The notes beneath the pieces were generated by a model, which had not been told where the DNA came from, made no database searches, and worked only from the letters and a program-made list of their open reading frames with translations. Source: Catonia carolina (lineage: Eukaryota > Arthropoda > Insecta > Hemiptera > Achilidae). From it: 64,000 nucleotides of DNA. This document shows, one piece after another, positions 10,301-21,699 of this stretch (its first letter is position 1; every line of letters begins with the position of its first letter). Position numbers and translations under genes: made by a program. The DNA lies in assembly GCA_035578175.1 (NCBI GenBank), contig JAQMRL010000001.1, positions 47,205,553 to 47,269,552 of the forward strand, written 5' to 3'.

Positions 10301-11085
10301 AAGTAAATTACTGAATGATAGATTCAAGGAAATGCACCAATTTTATTTGGCAATCTAAATTATCGTTAGGTTCTGTGAAATTGCTAACATAAGGCTTTTT
10401 GGGAAGCAATTTTGACACATTCAGTTTTTGTAAGTTAATAAATCTCTTTTTGCTAAATCTTTTGTTTTTTTTTAGGACCGAAGTGTTTTAACAAGTTGCC
10501 TATTGAAATTAAAAATACTTAAACATGTTAATAATTATTTTCAAGAAAGATTAAGATTAGCTCAATGACAACTGGTGTTGATTCACTTGTAAGAATTGTG
10601 GGTTAGTGTTAGTATTTTACCGTTGCTGGCTTGCAGTGCTATTCAGTACTTGTAGGAATTTACTTGGTAAATAATATAACAATAATAACTATTTTTTGTG
10701 TTAGTCATGAACAGGTGAATATCTGATCTAAAGACTAACGGCTTGGTTAATTTTTAGTGTTAAAAATAATAAATTATAGTTAACATGCGCTGTAGCTGCC
10801 GCGGAAATTTGGATTGTCATTTGTAGTGGATGATGACATTTATTTGTAATTCATTTGTAAAGTTGTTCTTATGTATTTTGTTTTTTTTATATAACCACTG
10901 TTTACTTGAGTTGTTGGTTATTTATTCCTAGTTGATAAAATGTAATTTTGTGTTTGTATTAAGTGGAATAAACAAACATTATTATTATCAATATTATTAT
11001 AAAGCAGTCTGATCTACTGCTCAGCTAAAATTCCGCTGCAACATGAATTGAAAAATTTGAATCCAAATAAAGGGTTAATACCGAC
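10301..11085. other. No recognised feature
   Basis: AT-rich. A segment near 10930-11010 ends in GGAATAAACAAACATTATTATTATC, which looks like a polyadenylation-type 3' end of some old insertion, but no frame identifies it. Confidence 0.4.
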
Positions 11086-11285
11086 ACTTCCCGTCATATT
11101 TGGAATTTCCAAATATGGTTACGGTTCCATATCTGGTATATCTATGAAACCTTTTGTTAGTTTATCGGGGATTTAAAGATAAATTAGACTCAAATAAAAG
11201 TTCGCTGATTCGAGAGCTAAATTCTAATCACTTGCTTGGGAACTCACAGCAAAGACTGAAACGACGCTGGAGTAGGGTATGATGT
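11086..11285 (+). pseudogene. Decayed jockey C-terminus (copy 5)
   Basis: GNSQQRLKRRWSRV followed by TGA near 11238-11282 matches the last residues of element 2 (DNPPRRLKRRWSRD). Upstream, YGYGSISGISMKP near 11115-11155 resembles the TYGSQIYGSTKPS block; the segment between has been deleted or scrambled. Confidence 0.5.
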
Positions 11286-12831
11286 AGTTTTGAAATAATC
11301 CACTTAAAATTGTAATTACATAAAAATAAAAATTAATAGTCAACGTAAAATAAGTATATTATAATCATAAATTTTATAAATAATGAATAGTCTACATAAT
11401 TCATAAATAAATAATAATAATCATAAAAATTATTTTCATTTAGATCACTGCAACTGGGTAGATTTCTGCAAGTAATTTAATTATTAAATGTCGTAGTTTT
11501 TATTCTTTCATTAACCGTTTCACTACACTGCAGGTTGTAAAAATAAAATAATCTGTTAAACAATTATTTACTTTTAGCTTGTATGGTGTTTTAAATTTTA
11601 CAGACGTAAATTCATAATAAAATAAACTCAATAAAAAGTTACTTTTAATTATTAAGTTCCATTAGATACAAAAATCGTAAAATTACATAAATGACACCAT
11701 TGCTTATAAACTCTAGGTTAACCTCAGCAGAGAGACTTTTACATTTTACGATTTTCTCATTTTTCAGTGTCAGGGATGACAGTTGACTGTAAAAAAGTTT
11801 GAAAGTAGTTAAACTATTTATTTTTAACTAGTAATTTAATATCTTCCACTAATAATATTTTGTTAACTATCATCAAAGAGTGCAATTTAAAACCACTTCT
11901 GTAATCATGTTTCCCTTTTGATGTCATTGGTACATAAGTGACCATTAAATAATTTACAGTAAGATAAAAGCAACAAGTACAATAGAGGACAAAGTTTAAG
12001 TTAGAACGAGTTAAGTTTCAGTTTAAACTGCTATTGTAGTATGACTACAATCCTAATATTACTCCCATCTGTAATTTCCTAACTGTCCACCCACCAATAA
12101 AGATAAACATGATAAAGCTTTTGGCTGCAGAATTTAGTCTGGTTCAAATACGAATTGAAACCACGTCTAAAATTAAAACTCTAGCTAAACTTTTGTTAAT
12201 TATTTAAAAAAATTGGTAGTAGAGCGGTACATTCTCAGAGGGCCCTGTAACTGAAATCTAGACTTATGTTAAAATGGGACCTATATAGAACCCGTTTTTT
12301 TTTCAAAAACTGTTGCAGGTATCCAGTTAAAACTTTGCAGGCCTGTCAATAAATATAACTTAAAAATGCTGTAGTAAAAAACTCATTCTCATTGCATATT
12401 ATTTAACAGGCTAATATATTAAAACAATCTAAAGATGCAATCAAAAATTACTGAATTATTTCGATACTGTGACACATTGGAAGAGCTGACACTGAAGTTT
12501 TTGTCAATGGCAACGAGTACGAGTTTTGACTGGTATAATACGTACATTGCTTTTAAAACTAATGGTTAATCATCAATCACTTATTGATTTTCTAGTACAG
12601 AGTAGAACGTTCACTTTATTTCATCAGGTTCTATTATGCTCTATTATTTTTTGTTTCTTTGGATTGTTCAATTATTATTTTGTGTATTTATTTATCTGGA
12701 ATATTCTTTGTGTGTTTTTATAAATAAGGCCAATCCTCTTGTTGGTTTATCATGGTATTTTTTTTTATTCTTTTACAGTTGTGATGTAGTATATTAGTTA
12801 AAAACTAGATTGTGCATTATTTGTTTGAAAT
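11286..12831. other. No recognised feature
   Basis: AT-rich; no credible gene. The 65-codon frame at 12526-12723 is hydrophobic and low in complexity, without a recognisable domain. Confidence 0.45.
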
Positions 12832-12835
12832 ATAT

Positions 12836-13964
12836 GAGTCGTCCAATTTCAAAACTAGCCGTATCCAAAAAAATAAAATTAGAGTAATTCATCTGTAAAC
12901 AATAGTTTCTACTGCACAAGGTTGTGTAATTAAAATTCTCCAAACAAAATTCTTGTCCTATTATGATTGTCTTTTAAAATTGACAACTGCTACAAAACTT
13001 TTCTCGTCCATTGCCATGGCTGCTTCAAAATTTGTCTTGTTCTTAGCATGTAATGTTTCAAAAGCGATCTTGTCTAGTGAATTAAAATGGATACCACTAA
13101 TCTACTGCCTCGAAACTAGCCATGTCCAAAGCACATTGAAGAAAGTTTGCCTAAATTTTGTGATTTATTTTACTGCTTATTGTAAATAACAAGTATTGAC
13201 ATTATTATAGTGTACTCATACAATAATTTCTAAGCACGAAGTTGGGATTCCTGTAATCATCATGTTGATTTAAAAGTATCTGCAAGAGAGGAAAATCGTT
13301 TGAGTGACTATTACCTGAAGAACTTGATATAGGTTTGAGACTAGAAGCAGCCAAGGGAATATATCAGAACAAACTATTGTGTAAACATTACGGTAATGAG
13401 TGGAGAGCTACAAAAACCCTCTCTTTTTATCAAAAATCCATTGACCAAGGTTCACACCCTGGTGATGGCATATCTGAAGATAAAAAATATCAACCAATGG
13501 AAGATGTCGATGTTAGGGTGTAGATATTTGCCTTTTGGAAAATCATCATTAAAAGCAATTTATTTTAGAATATGGTAAAAATATTTTTTTATGTACCATC
13601 TGCAAATGCTCGTCTCGCAGAAAGATCCTTTTATCACCTAAAAATGCTACTGTGTTTCCTTGAAAAATAATAATAAACATCACTGCTTCAAAACTCAACT
13701 TGTCCTGCGAGAAAACTTTCGAAACAGACCATGTGCATGTGACTGCTACAAACCTCGCCTTGTCCAAAATTATTTTTCACTTTCCTTCAAATACAGTAAC
13801 ATTACATTTGTGAAACAAGTTTTATTTATTAATTTTACACAGTAGCTAACACCTAAAGTACTTACTTTGGCATTTTGTACATTAGAAACTGCAAAATCAT
13901 TTTTTTTGCATTTTTCTCAGTTTTTAGAATAATGGACAAGGCTAGTTTTGAAACTGGACGACTC
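12836..13964 (+). mobile_element. Family D terminal-inverted-repeat transposon, copy 1
   Basis: A 1129-bp element with inverted ends: GAGTCGTCCAATTTCAAAAC at the left, and GTTTTGAAACTGGACGACTC at the right, extending to about 32 bp each. It is flanked by ATAT on both sides (12832-12835, 13965-13968), a plausible 4-bp target duplication. The second copy at 53932-55080 aligns end to end. A 17-mer from the inverted repeat, consensus CAAAACTNGNCTTGTCC, recurs inside in direct orientation at 12850, 12945, 12993, 13026, 13059, 13111, 13689, 13720 and 13749, and inverted at the right end. No full transposase is present. A coding-like relic (LLPEELD..LRLEAA near 13300-13360, EDVDVR near 13500-13520) is shared by both copies. 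Superfamily not assigned. Confidence 0.85.
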
Positions 13965-13989
13965 ATATCCTCCGTAACCAAGTGCTAGT

Positions 13990-14280
13990 ATAGAACAAAA
14001 ATATTATAAAATTGTGGGCAACTGTAGTAATTGAGAATTACTTAATTGTTTGATTGTAATTTATAATATTTTTATATCAAGTTTAGTTCAAGTCAAAGTT
14101 AAATTTTAAAACAGTTCAAAATTAATTCAGTCTGTTATTAAATTAGTTTTGTAATTTCCCAGTTAATATAACTGTAATAGTTATAAAAGTAAATAATTTG
14201 AAAATAAATATCTTTTATAAATTTAAAAGACATTTTTGTTATTTATATGTAACCAGATCCTGAAAGTACCCGGAATGATC
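13990..14280 (+). repeat. Dispersed repeat F, copy 2
   Basis: Ends with TAACCAGATCCTGAAAGTACCCGG near 14252-14275, the conserved terminal motif of the family. Upstream it carries the AT-rich segment with AATAAA-like polyadenylation signals (GAAAATAAATATC near 14200) seen in other copies. Confidence 0.45.
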
Positions 14281-16480
14281 TAAAACCAAATTGTACTATT
14301 TTTTAGTAATTTTACTACGGTAGTTTAGAATGGTTACGTATTATGTTTCCAGAATTTTAGCTTGCTACTACGGTTTCTAAACTAAAATAATTGGTCGTTT
14401 ATATGGAAAAATTAATTTACGGGAAGTTTAAACTTTACTAAAGAGTAACTTTAAAATTTTGATACTACCTCTATATTTGATTATAAAAATGTAACAAACA
14501 CTCTTTCAAAGCGCAATGAGAATAAAATATTCCTTTTTAAGTTGAAATTTCTCTTAATAATATTATGAAAAATTGTTGTAAAAAGTTTTATTTTCTAAAT
14601 TCTTTGAGATATTTCTTCGTAATACAATGTTAAGTTTCAATATTATAAAAAACTTACAACAAGAAATACACGAGTAAACCACTTAACACGTAACGAAATG
14701 GAGATTTTTAGGTTAAAAAACTATTTCTTTAAATTCCCAGTTTCAGTTCATCTTAATCAGGGAATTCTATTTTTCGTTTCTTTGCAGATTCTTATCTGTT
14801 TTTGAAATAGGCTACATTATTTTGCACTAAAACTTTATTGGCCTTATTTTAATCATAAAAAATAACTTTTGATGTGTCTAAACGAAAAACAATAGAAGAT
14901 CCTAGTACATTTTGTAGTCGGGTTATTTTCCTCTTTTAAAACCATTAATTATTGTTAATTAGATTGAAAATAACTTTATTTTATTGTATATTTTCCAATC
15001 AACTTTGAGGATCTTTATATTAATTCTGGGTGTATTTAAAATCCAAGATCAAAGTGTAGGAAGTCATTGTATAGCTACATATAAAAAAATGTTCATTATT
15101 ACACATAGCTCCGAAAATGCTTCGTTAAAGAGCTGCTAAATTTAATATAGAATTCAGAGTTTATGTTTTGAAATTTGTAATCAATTAAGAATTAGAAGAT
15201 TTAATTTTCTACTTGCTAAATTAATAAACCTATTAATACCTTATAATAATGAAATAATGCTGAATAACTAATGGGCTAATTATTAATTTAATTCAGTTAT
15301 TACATGTTTCACCTAAAAAAGTGTTACTTTCGAAACTTAATTTTTTGGTTTTATGTCGGATATTTTTTAAAGGAAGAAACAGTCCTTGTATCTGTTTTTA
15401 TTGAATTTTTCAGCTTGAATATCACAAGAAGTTACGAAGTTTGTCTCCTAGTTAGAGCCTTAAAAATTTCAGAGCAGTCTCATTTCACTGCCGTAACTGA
15501 ATTCTGGGTGAAATATCTCACCAGCCTTAACTCTCTAACGAAGATTTTCTGAACCTATATTTATATGAACATTTTTTCGTGTTTTTAGTTATATAGTCAC
15601 TTCCTAGGGTTTGGTCGTACCTTTTAAATGAATCCTGCATATACAAATTTTATCTAATTTAACCAGAAACTAACAAAATTTATACATAAATATCTTCTTA
15701 TACAAAAACAACAGTTCAACTGATTCTTTTTGAGAGGAAGATGTTTTAAAGAGGTTACAAAATCTTTTACATAAAAAAGAATACACGAGCACGTTCAAGA
15801 ATATTAAATACAATTTCAAGTTTTTTTTGTAAAGTCCAAGGAAAGGATGGGAGGAAGAGGATGTTGTTCTCTGGAAGAGGAAAACGTTGATGTGAAATTC
15901 TCTTTCGTTTTTCTAGAGAGAAACAAAGAAAAATTTCATCTCTCCGGTTTCGTTATAAACAGCACACACAAGCGTACGCGCGCGTGCACATTGACACAGA
16001 GAGCAAATGACGGAACGACAACAAAAAATTACTTTTGAAATTTTTATTATATTTTAGTTTGGATGGTACACATAAGCCTTTGAAAATAAAAATAAATGCT
16101 CTTAAATAATAAATACAATACAGTGAAGTATATTATTCTCCTAGGAGACAAATTGTGTTATGGTATGGGAATCGATTCCATGGTATAATTGGTTCCTTGA
16201 ATCGTTCAAGTGTACTACAATCTAACTGGAGTTTGGAAAATACAGTATAAATTGATATGTTTTCGTAGTAATTATCACAAGGGGAAATTTTAAAAATTAA
16301 ATATTTTGTTGTTAAAATAGAATTTAATGCCTCTAAAACTGAGTTGACCGCAAGTAGTGCATGTAGATATAGGCCTAAATACATAATAATTTTTTTAACT
16401 TTGATTTTTATTTTCTACAAAACGCGGCCGCACTTCCAGATAATAAGGTACTGACTAACTGGTTATAAGCCTGGTTCTTA
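14281..16480. other. No recognised feature
   Basis: AT-rich, no supported gene. Around 15840-16030 base composition is more balanced and contains an alternating CG/CA run (CGTACGCGCGCGTGCAC near 15974), but the 63-codon frame over it is not recognisable. Confidence 0.45.
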
Positions 16481-16960
16481 TAAACCTGGTTCTTTCGGGA
16501 TCTGGTTACTACTAAATGACTAACAAACCACTTTTAAACTTCAAACAAATATTTACTGTCAAATAACTTACAATTTAACTATTTACATTAAATTTTATCA
16601 CAAAGTGTTATGAACTAAATATTTAATTTAAACTTAATTAAAAATACATTACCATTAACAATTAATTAACTAATTGAATGTTAGTTTCAAAACCAAAAAA
16701 AATTAAAAATGTACGAAAACCTGTCCACTCGTAAAAACGTTAAGTATTAAACTTATTTTGCAAACTACTACACAAAATCACATATAGCTCACGTTCTACA
16801 ACATTCAAAAAATTACTAACGAGCCTTACCTTATTAAAAAGTTTTTATATACATCGTTTAAAGTTTCTAAAAAATCAGACAAGGGAGAAAATAAATAAAT
16901 AAACAACCACCCGAAAAAATTAAACAGAAACAGCGTTTAAAAGATTGATTGCTAGATAAA
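16481..16960 (-). repeat. Dispersed repeat F, copy 3
   Basis: TTCTTTCGGGATCTGGTTACTACTAAATGACTAACAAA at 16492 onward aligns by eye with 40655 onward (TTCTTTTATGATCTGGTTACTTCTAAATAACAAAA), and the AT-rich interior matches in outline for about 200 bases. A small duplication of CTGGTTCTTATAA precedes it (16471-16495). Confidence 0.5.
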
Positions 16961-18569
16961 CCCAGGTAATGAATAGGAAAAGGAAACCACCGAGAAATAC
17001 AAAATATATAAATGAATGTAATGACAATAAAAAGACAAACGGCTTAATGGAAATAATATAATTTACCTTTTGGCGTCAGGTAACAATATACCTTTATTTC
17101 ATGCAAAAACCAATTTTATTGCCTTATAACACTTATTTTTGTCAGAACATGTTTTTCGATTCTTCATATTAACCAAAAATGAACTGGGAATTACAATATT
17201 AAAATTAAACGAGTTCTTCTGAACTCCTGACTTAAGCGGCTTTATAGATTTTTTGATCATAAATTTAGTTAACATAACACTAAAGTTGCTGTTACTTTCA
17301 ATCTAAATGCCTTCCCCTAATCACTAATGCACCGAGCTACATTTATAATTTAAATTTACATGATGATCTGAACATCTCATTCATAATGGACGTAGCTAAA
17401 CACTCAATCACAGAATTCTATAAAAAATTACGTTATCAAAATCCATTTTTTCCAGATTTACGACCAAAAAGATTCGCTTTGCACACGGAAAATAACAAAA
17501 AAAGTTAAAGTAAATGCTTGTTAGGGACGTTTATTAAAATAAAAAACAGTAGTCCGTCAAAATGTTCAATGTTTAGGTATTTTCAGTTTTTAACGTTCCT
17601 ATCGTGTGTTTTTAAAGATATTATTTTTCATAAAAGTGTATTTTTAAATACCAATATTTGTTTTAATTCTCGTTTTTGTGACTAAAAACCGTGTCAACAG
17701 ACTCTAGTTTTAATTTATCTGTGTAACGACATTTTATATTTTTGTTCACTCTTTGTTCAACAATTTTGTGGTGTGTACATTTTTGTACAGTTCCAAACAA
17801 AAAATTAAATTAAAAAAATAATGCTTTCATTTTGTTATTAATTAACCAAATTTTATTTGAATAATTATAAAATTTAGTCAGTACTATTTATTGGATATAA
17901 CTTTTCATATTATTTTGAACGGGTACACACTCTTTGGTGTTTTTTTGAAACATATATATGGCTATTTGCTAAAACATTCACATATCTCTTGTAACGATAC
18001 TAAAATTAAGTACGCAAATGGTTATAGTTCTCACAGGAGGATTACAAAATTTGAGACATTTTGAAGCTAAAACAATTAAATCGAAATTACCAACCGGATA
18101 AATGAACAAAATTACCAAAGGTGCGTGGTTTAATTATTTGTTGATAAGGTAAGGATGACGATTATTTCAACAACATAAAAAAATGTAAATTGTATTTTAT
18201 ATAACCTATAATTACTTTCCAATTAATGCTTTTTACAATGTTAAAAACTTTACTGACTATTAAATTGTTTGAGTCTTAGCAAAAATAATTTGTCACTGCC
18301 AAATTAAAGTTCATTTATCATTACCTCTCTTTCTTTCTTTAAAATAAAGCAAATACAAATTATTAAGAATATTCACTCGAGCATCAACAGTTTATAGTTA
18401 CTGCAAATATAAATTCATTAATATAAATAAAATTTAAATTATAGTAACCCAGTAAATAAAATGAAGTATCAAAATATGCATTTATCAGTCTCCATAATCC
18501 TCTTCATTAAAATTTCTTAACTCTTCTGTTGCTATGGGGTCCAGTAACAGTTTTTATAAATCTGTCATC
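16961..18569. other. No recognised feature
   Basis: AT-rich, stop-dense sequence; no gene or repeat recognised. Confidence 0.5.
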
Positions 18570-18604
18570 TGTACGCACACAAACACACACACACACACAT
18601 ACAT
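18570..18604. repeat. CA microsatellite
   Basis: Imperfect ACAC run (CACACAAACACACACACACA and flanks) immediately left of MITE B copy 1. Confidence 0.8.
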
Positions 18605-18605
18605 A

Positions 18606-18980
18606 TTGCTTTAGTCCCAGCTCCGTGTAGTTGGAAGGAATGCAGTGCGGTGTTATAGTAGTGAGAAAATGAATGAGTTAGTAGAGTTTCACAGCTGATG
18701 CATTTGTAGTGGTGGCGTGTTTTAACTAGACTAAAAAAATATTCTTATCCGGCGCATTAATTCAATAAATACCTTCCGGGTTATTAACTTGGTCGGATTC
18801 ATAATATTTAACTTACCAACTTATATCAAAATATGTAAATAAATGAATGTAATAAATACAAACAATTATTAAACATGGAAAGTTTGAAAACGAATGTTTT
18901 GTATCAGAGTAATACAACAATAGTTCTTACAGCATGCGTCACTCATTCATTATTCCACACCCGTACCCTTCACGCCACAT
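18606..18980 (+). mobile_element. MITE B, copy 1
   Basis: Starts after a TA with TTGCTTTAGTCCCAGCTCCG and is homologous over its length to the copy at 50994-51398 in opposite orientation (shared ATTCTTATCCGGCGCATT, AACTTGGTCGGATT, GTTTGAAAACGAATGTTTTG, ATGCGTCACTCATTCAT). The far terminus (ACCCGTACCCTTCACGCCAC) is worn compared with the other copy. Length and TA flank fit a non-autonomous Tc1/mariner-like element. Confidence 0.75.
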
Positions 18981-20585
18981 AAACAACTGGTAAGTATTGT
19001 TTATTTTTATTCCTAGGCTGTTTATGCTTAGTATAAAAAAATAATAAAACGTAGAGGTGTTTGGTTAGCGGCAAATATTAGTTAAAATAAACAATTTTAT
19101 ACCTTTTAAAATTGGCTAGTTGCATTCTCTTGTAACTTCTTGAAGTCGAAAATTTAACGTTATTATTTACAGGAATAACTTGTAGGCTGATCTGGAGGTG
19201 TCAAACAATATATTTCCTACAGAGAACAATTCATGAAACTGAAAACTTTTAATATTCTGAATTGAACTAATTACAGATATTTTAGGAATTCATCAGTGTT
19301 CTTTAGTTTTTCAATAAATTGACCAAGTAGTATTCAACATAGCATTACGTTTTACACTTTGATTATACTCTTACGTGATTTAATGCTTTTGATTTTGTAC
19401 TAGAAGTTTGAAAATATGTACAACAATTTTCAGAAATAAATTAAAAAAAATTTATCTTATAAAATAATTTTTTGTGATTGATTTAAAAGTATTAAAAAAA
19501 TTGAATCTAGTAAAATTGTGTAACCCACCAACTAGCCAGAGTCCTACGCATTTCTACATTTACCAAACAGCACTTTGTTTTCGTATAAAAAAGTACTTTA
19601 AAAACTAAACTTAGTTGATACGTGAATAAATAAACTGTTAAGTTAAAATTTAAAGTTAAATGTCAAATATTAAAGCTTTTCAGTGTAGATCCTTAAAAAC
19701 AATTACAAATATCTCGTACTACTTTTCAAACTCATTCCTTTCAAAGCAATCTCAACATGTCCATATAAAGTTTTTAATCATTTCAATATTTCATAACTGA
19801 CTAAACCTACACCAAAATTCCTCAGTGCAAAAGATAAAAAATAAATATTGGTCAAATAAAAAGACTAAAAAGAAGACGGAGTCGTGATCAGTAAAAGTGG
19901 GAGTTAGAAAAACTGCCTAAACCGAAAACATTAATGTCAATAAATATTTTACTTTTTCAAGAATCATAATTATATTTTTATTTTTTATCCTACTAGGTCA
20001 TTTTACTGTATGTATAGTTTTAATTACCAAATGAAATTGAAAAACGAATACTTAAACTAGTAACTATTATTCTAAATATACTTTGGCATGTTATTAACTT
20101 ACGAATAAATATATAATATCAAATAATTATAAAATTATAAGAGAATTTGTATTAAATATTTAGTGTTACTCGTTTAACAATTTAACATTAATAATCTCTG
20201 AATAAAGTACAAAAGTATATATCGTATATATGCAAATAATTTATAGCCAGGAGTAATTTAAATGCAAATTGATGGAGGATTATAAAGGAGTAAAGAAATG
20301 CAGCAGGGACAGAGTAGGGAGTTTAAATTATATATTAAATAACAATGTAATTAATAATAGCAATAACAATTATATTACTGTACTATCAGATTTATGTATG
20401 TAATACGCTTGTAATTTGTTTGTTCAGGCTTATTGATATTTTAAATGGGTATTAACTTTAACTTGTGCGTTGCATATTTTAATTCTCACCCTTCTTTTCA
20501 GGTAAATGAATTACTTTCGGATTTAATCACATCTGATAAGTAAGTAATTTACGTTTTTATATTTTTTATTTTCTTTGCTTGGTGA
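18981..20585. other. No recognised feature
   Basis: AT-rich; no frame or repeat partner recognised. Confidence 0.5.
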
Positions 20586-20589
20586 TGAT

Positions 20590-20870
20590 AAAAAGGTAAA
20601 TGGGATTAAACCGTTTAAATACTTAGGATTTACGATGTCAAAGAAAGGAAAGACGAAGCAAGAAATAATGGAAAAATTGTCCAGCCAGGGTCATCTCAAA
20701 ACACAAATATACGAATACTCAGTACAATAGTACAATCACCTTAATAATTCATAAAGTTAAAAAATGGATAGTGAATAAAATAAATAAGGGTAAAAATTAA
20801 TGCGACCGAGATGTAGTGCTGGAGGCGAAGCTGTGGGTCGACAAGAATGGCCGTATTACCAACGAGAAAG
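20590..20870 (+). pseudogene. Decayed RTE-like LINE fragment
   Basis: DDKKVNGIKPFKYLGFTMSK from about 20586 continuing with KGKTKQEIMEKLSS fits the FKYLGSTISKDGKxxxEIxxRI segment that follows the catalytic domain in RTE-like and related LINEs. Further on, EAKLWVDKNGRITNE near 20825-20870 loosely matches the YGSEAW..VDK block. Between them the frame is lost. Too short and broken to encode anything. Confidence 0.6.
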
Positions 20871-21695
20871 TATGACCATCAGATTTTATGATATTCATTA
20901 ACATTGAGGAAAATATAATAGTATTTTACGGGCATTTATGAAAAAAAGGGGACGGCTGTAGATGGATAGCGCAGGTGATGGGATTAAACTCCTGTGGGAT
21001 CTTGACAGAAAATTCAACCCAGAAGATCCCTTATAAATGAAATGTATCCATGGAGAAGAAAGTAATTTGGATATATACGTATAAGCAAATAAGTTTATTT
21101 CAGTTACCGTATTGCCTATTCGATTTTTAATTAACATAATAATTTAAGAAATTTATCATCTGTTTAGTAACGTAAATGAGAATTTGAGTTTAAATACTAA
21201 AGAATTTCTTAGAGGTAACTCCAGTAGAAGGTACGTTTCCATGATAATTGACTTGTTCACAAATTTATTTATTGATCTGAAAGAAAAGATTAAAGGCAAA
21301 TTATTTTGAGTAAAGAACAAATAATAAGGGTTCGTATTTTTAAATATGCATGTTTTGTTTTATTTTTGATGTGATGGAATTTTCATGATTTCTTTATCAT
21401 TTCAGCAACATTACAATCTACATTAAAATGAGAAAATATTAATTTATAATAAATGCTAATTTACGTGATTATTTCATCCGCCCATCAAAATATTATTGTT
21501 GTCCAATACAGAAAAGACAGACTTTAAAACAATAGCAATGTTTGTTTAAATCTATAACATAAGACGTTCTGCGTCTTTTGAATAACATGAAACCGTAATA
21601 GGTATTTTAGAGAAGAATTAGATCCACGAAATTTGAATGATAGTTTTTTTAAATTTAAAACCAAATTTTCATACTACTTACTTGATAGTGTTTAT
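20871..21695. other. No recognised feature
   Basis: AT-rich. The 79-codon minus-strand frame at 20898-21137 has no recognisable motif. Confidence 0.45.
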
Positions 21696-21699
21696 TAAG

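Noticed and set aside
12953..13189. 78-codon frame, matched by 54067-54291, considered as a conserved small protein
   Set aside because: Both lie in the iterated-motif cluster of family D; the apparent peptide conservation comes from the repeated 17-mer and element homology.
18570..18604. CA repeat and other homopolymers or microsatellites as functional signals
   Set aside because: Ordinary simple repeats; nothing around them suggests regulation.
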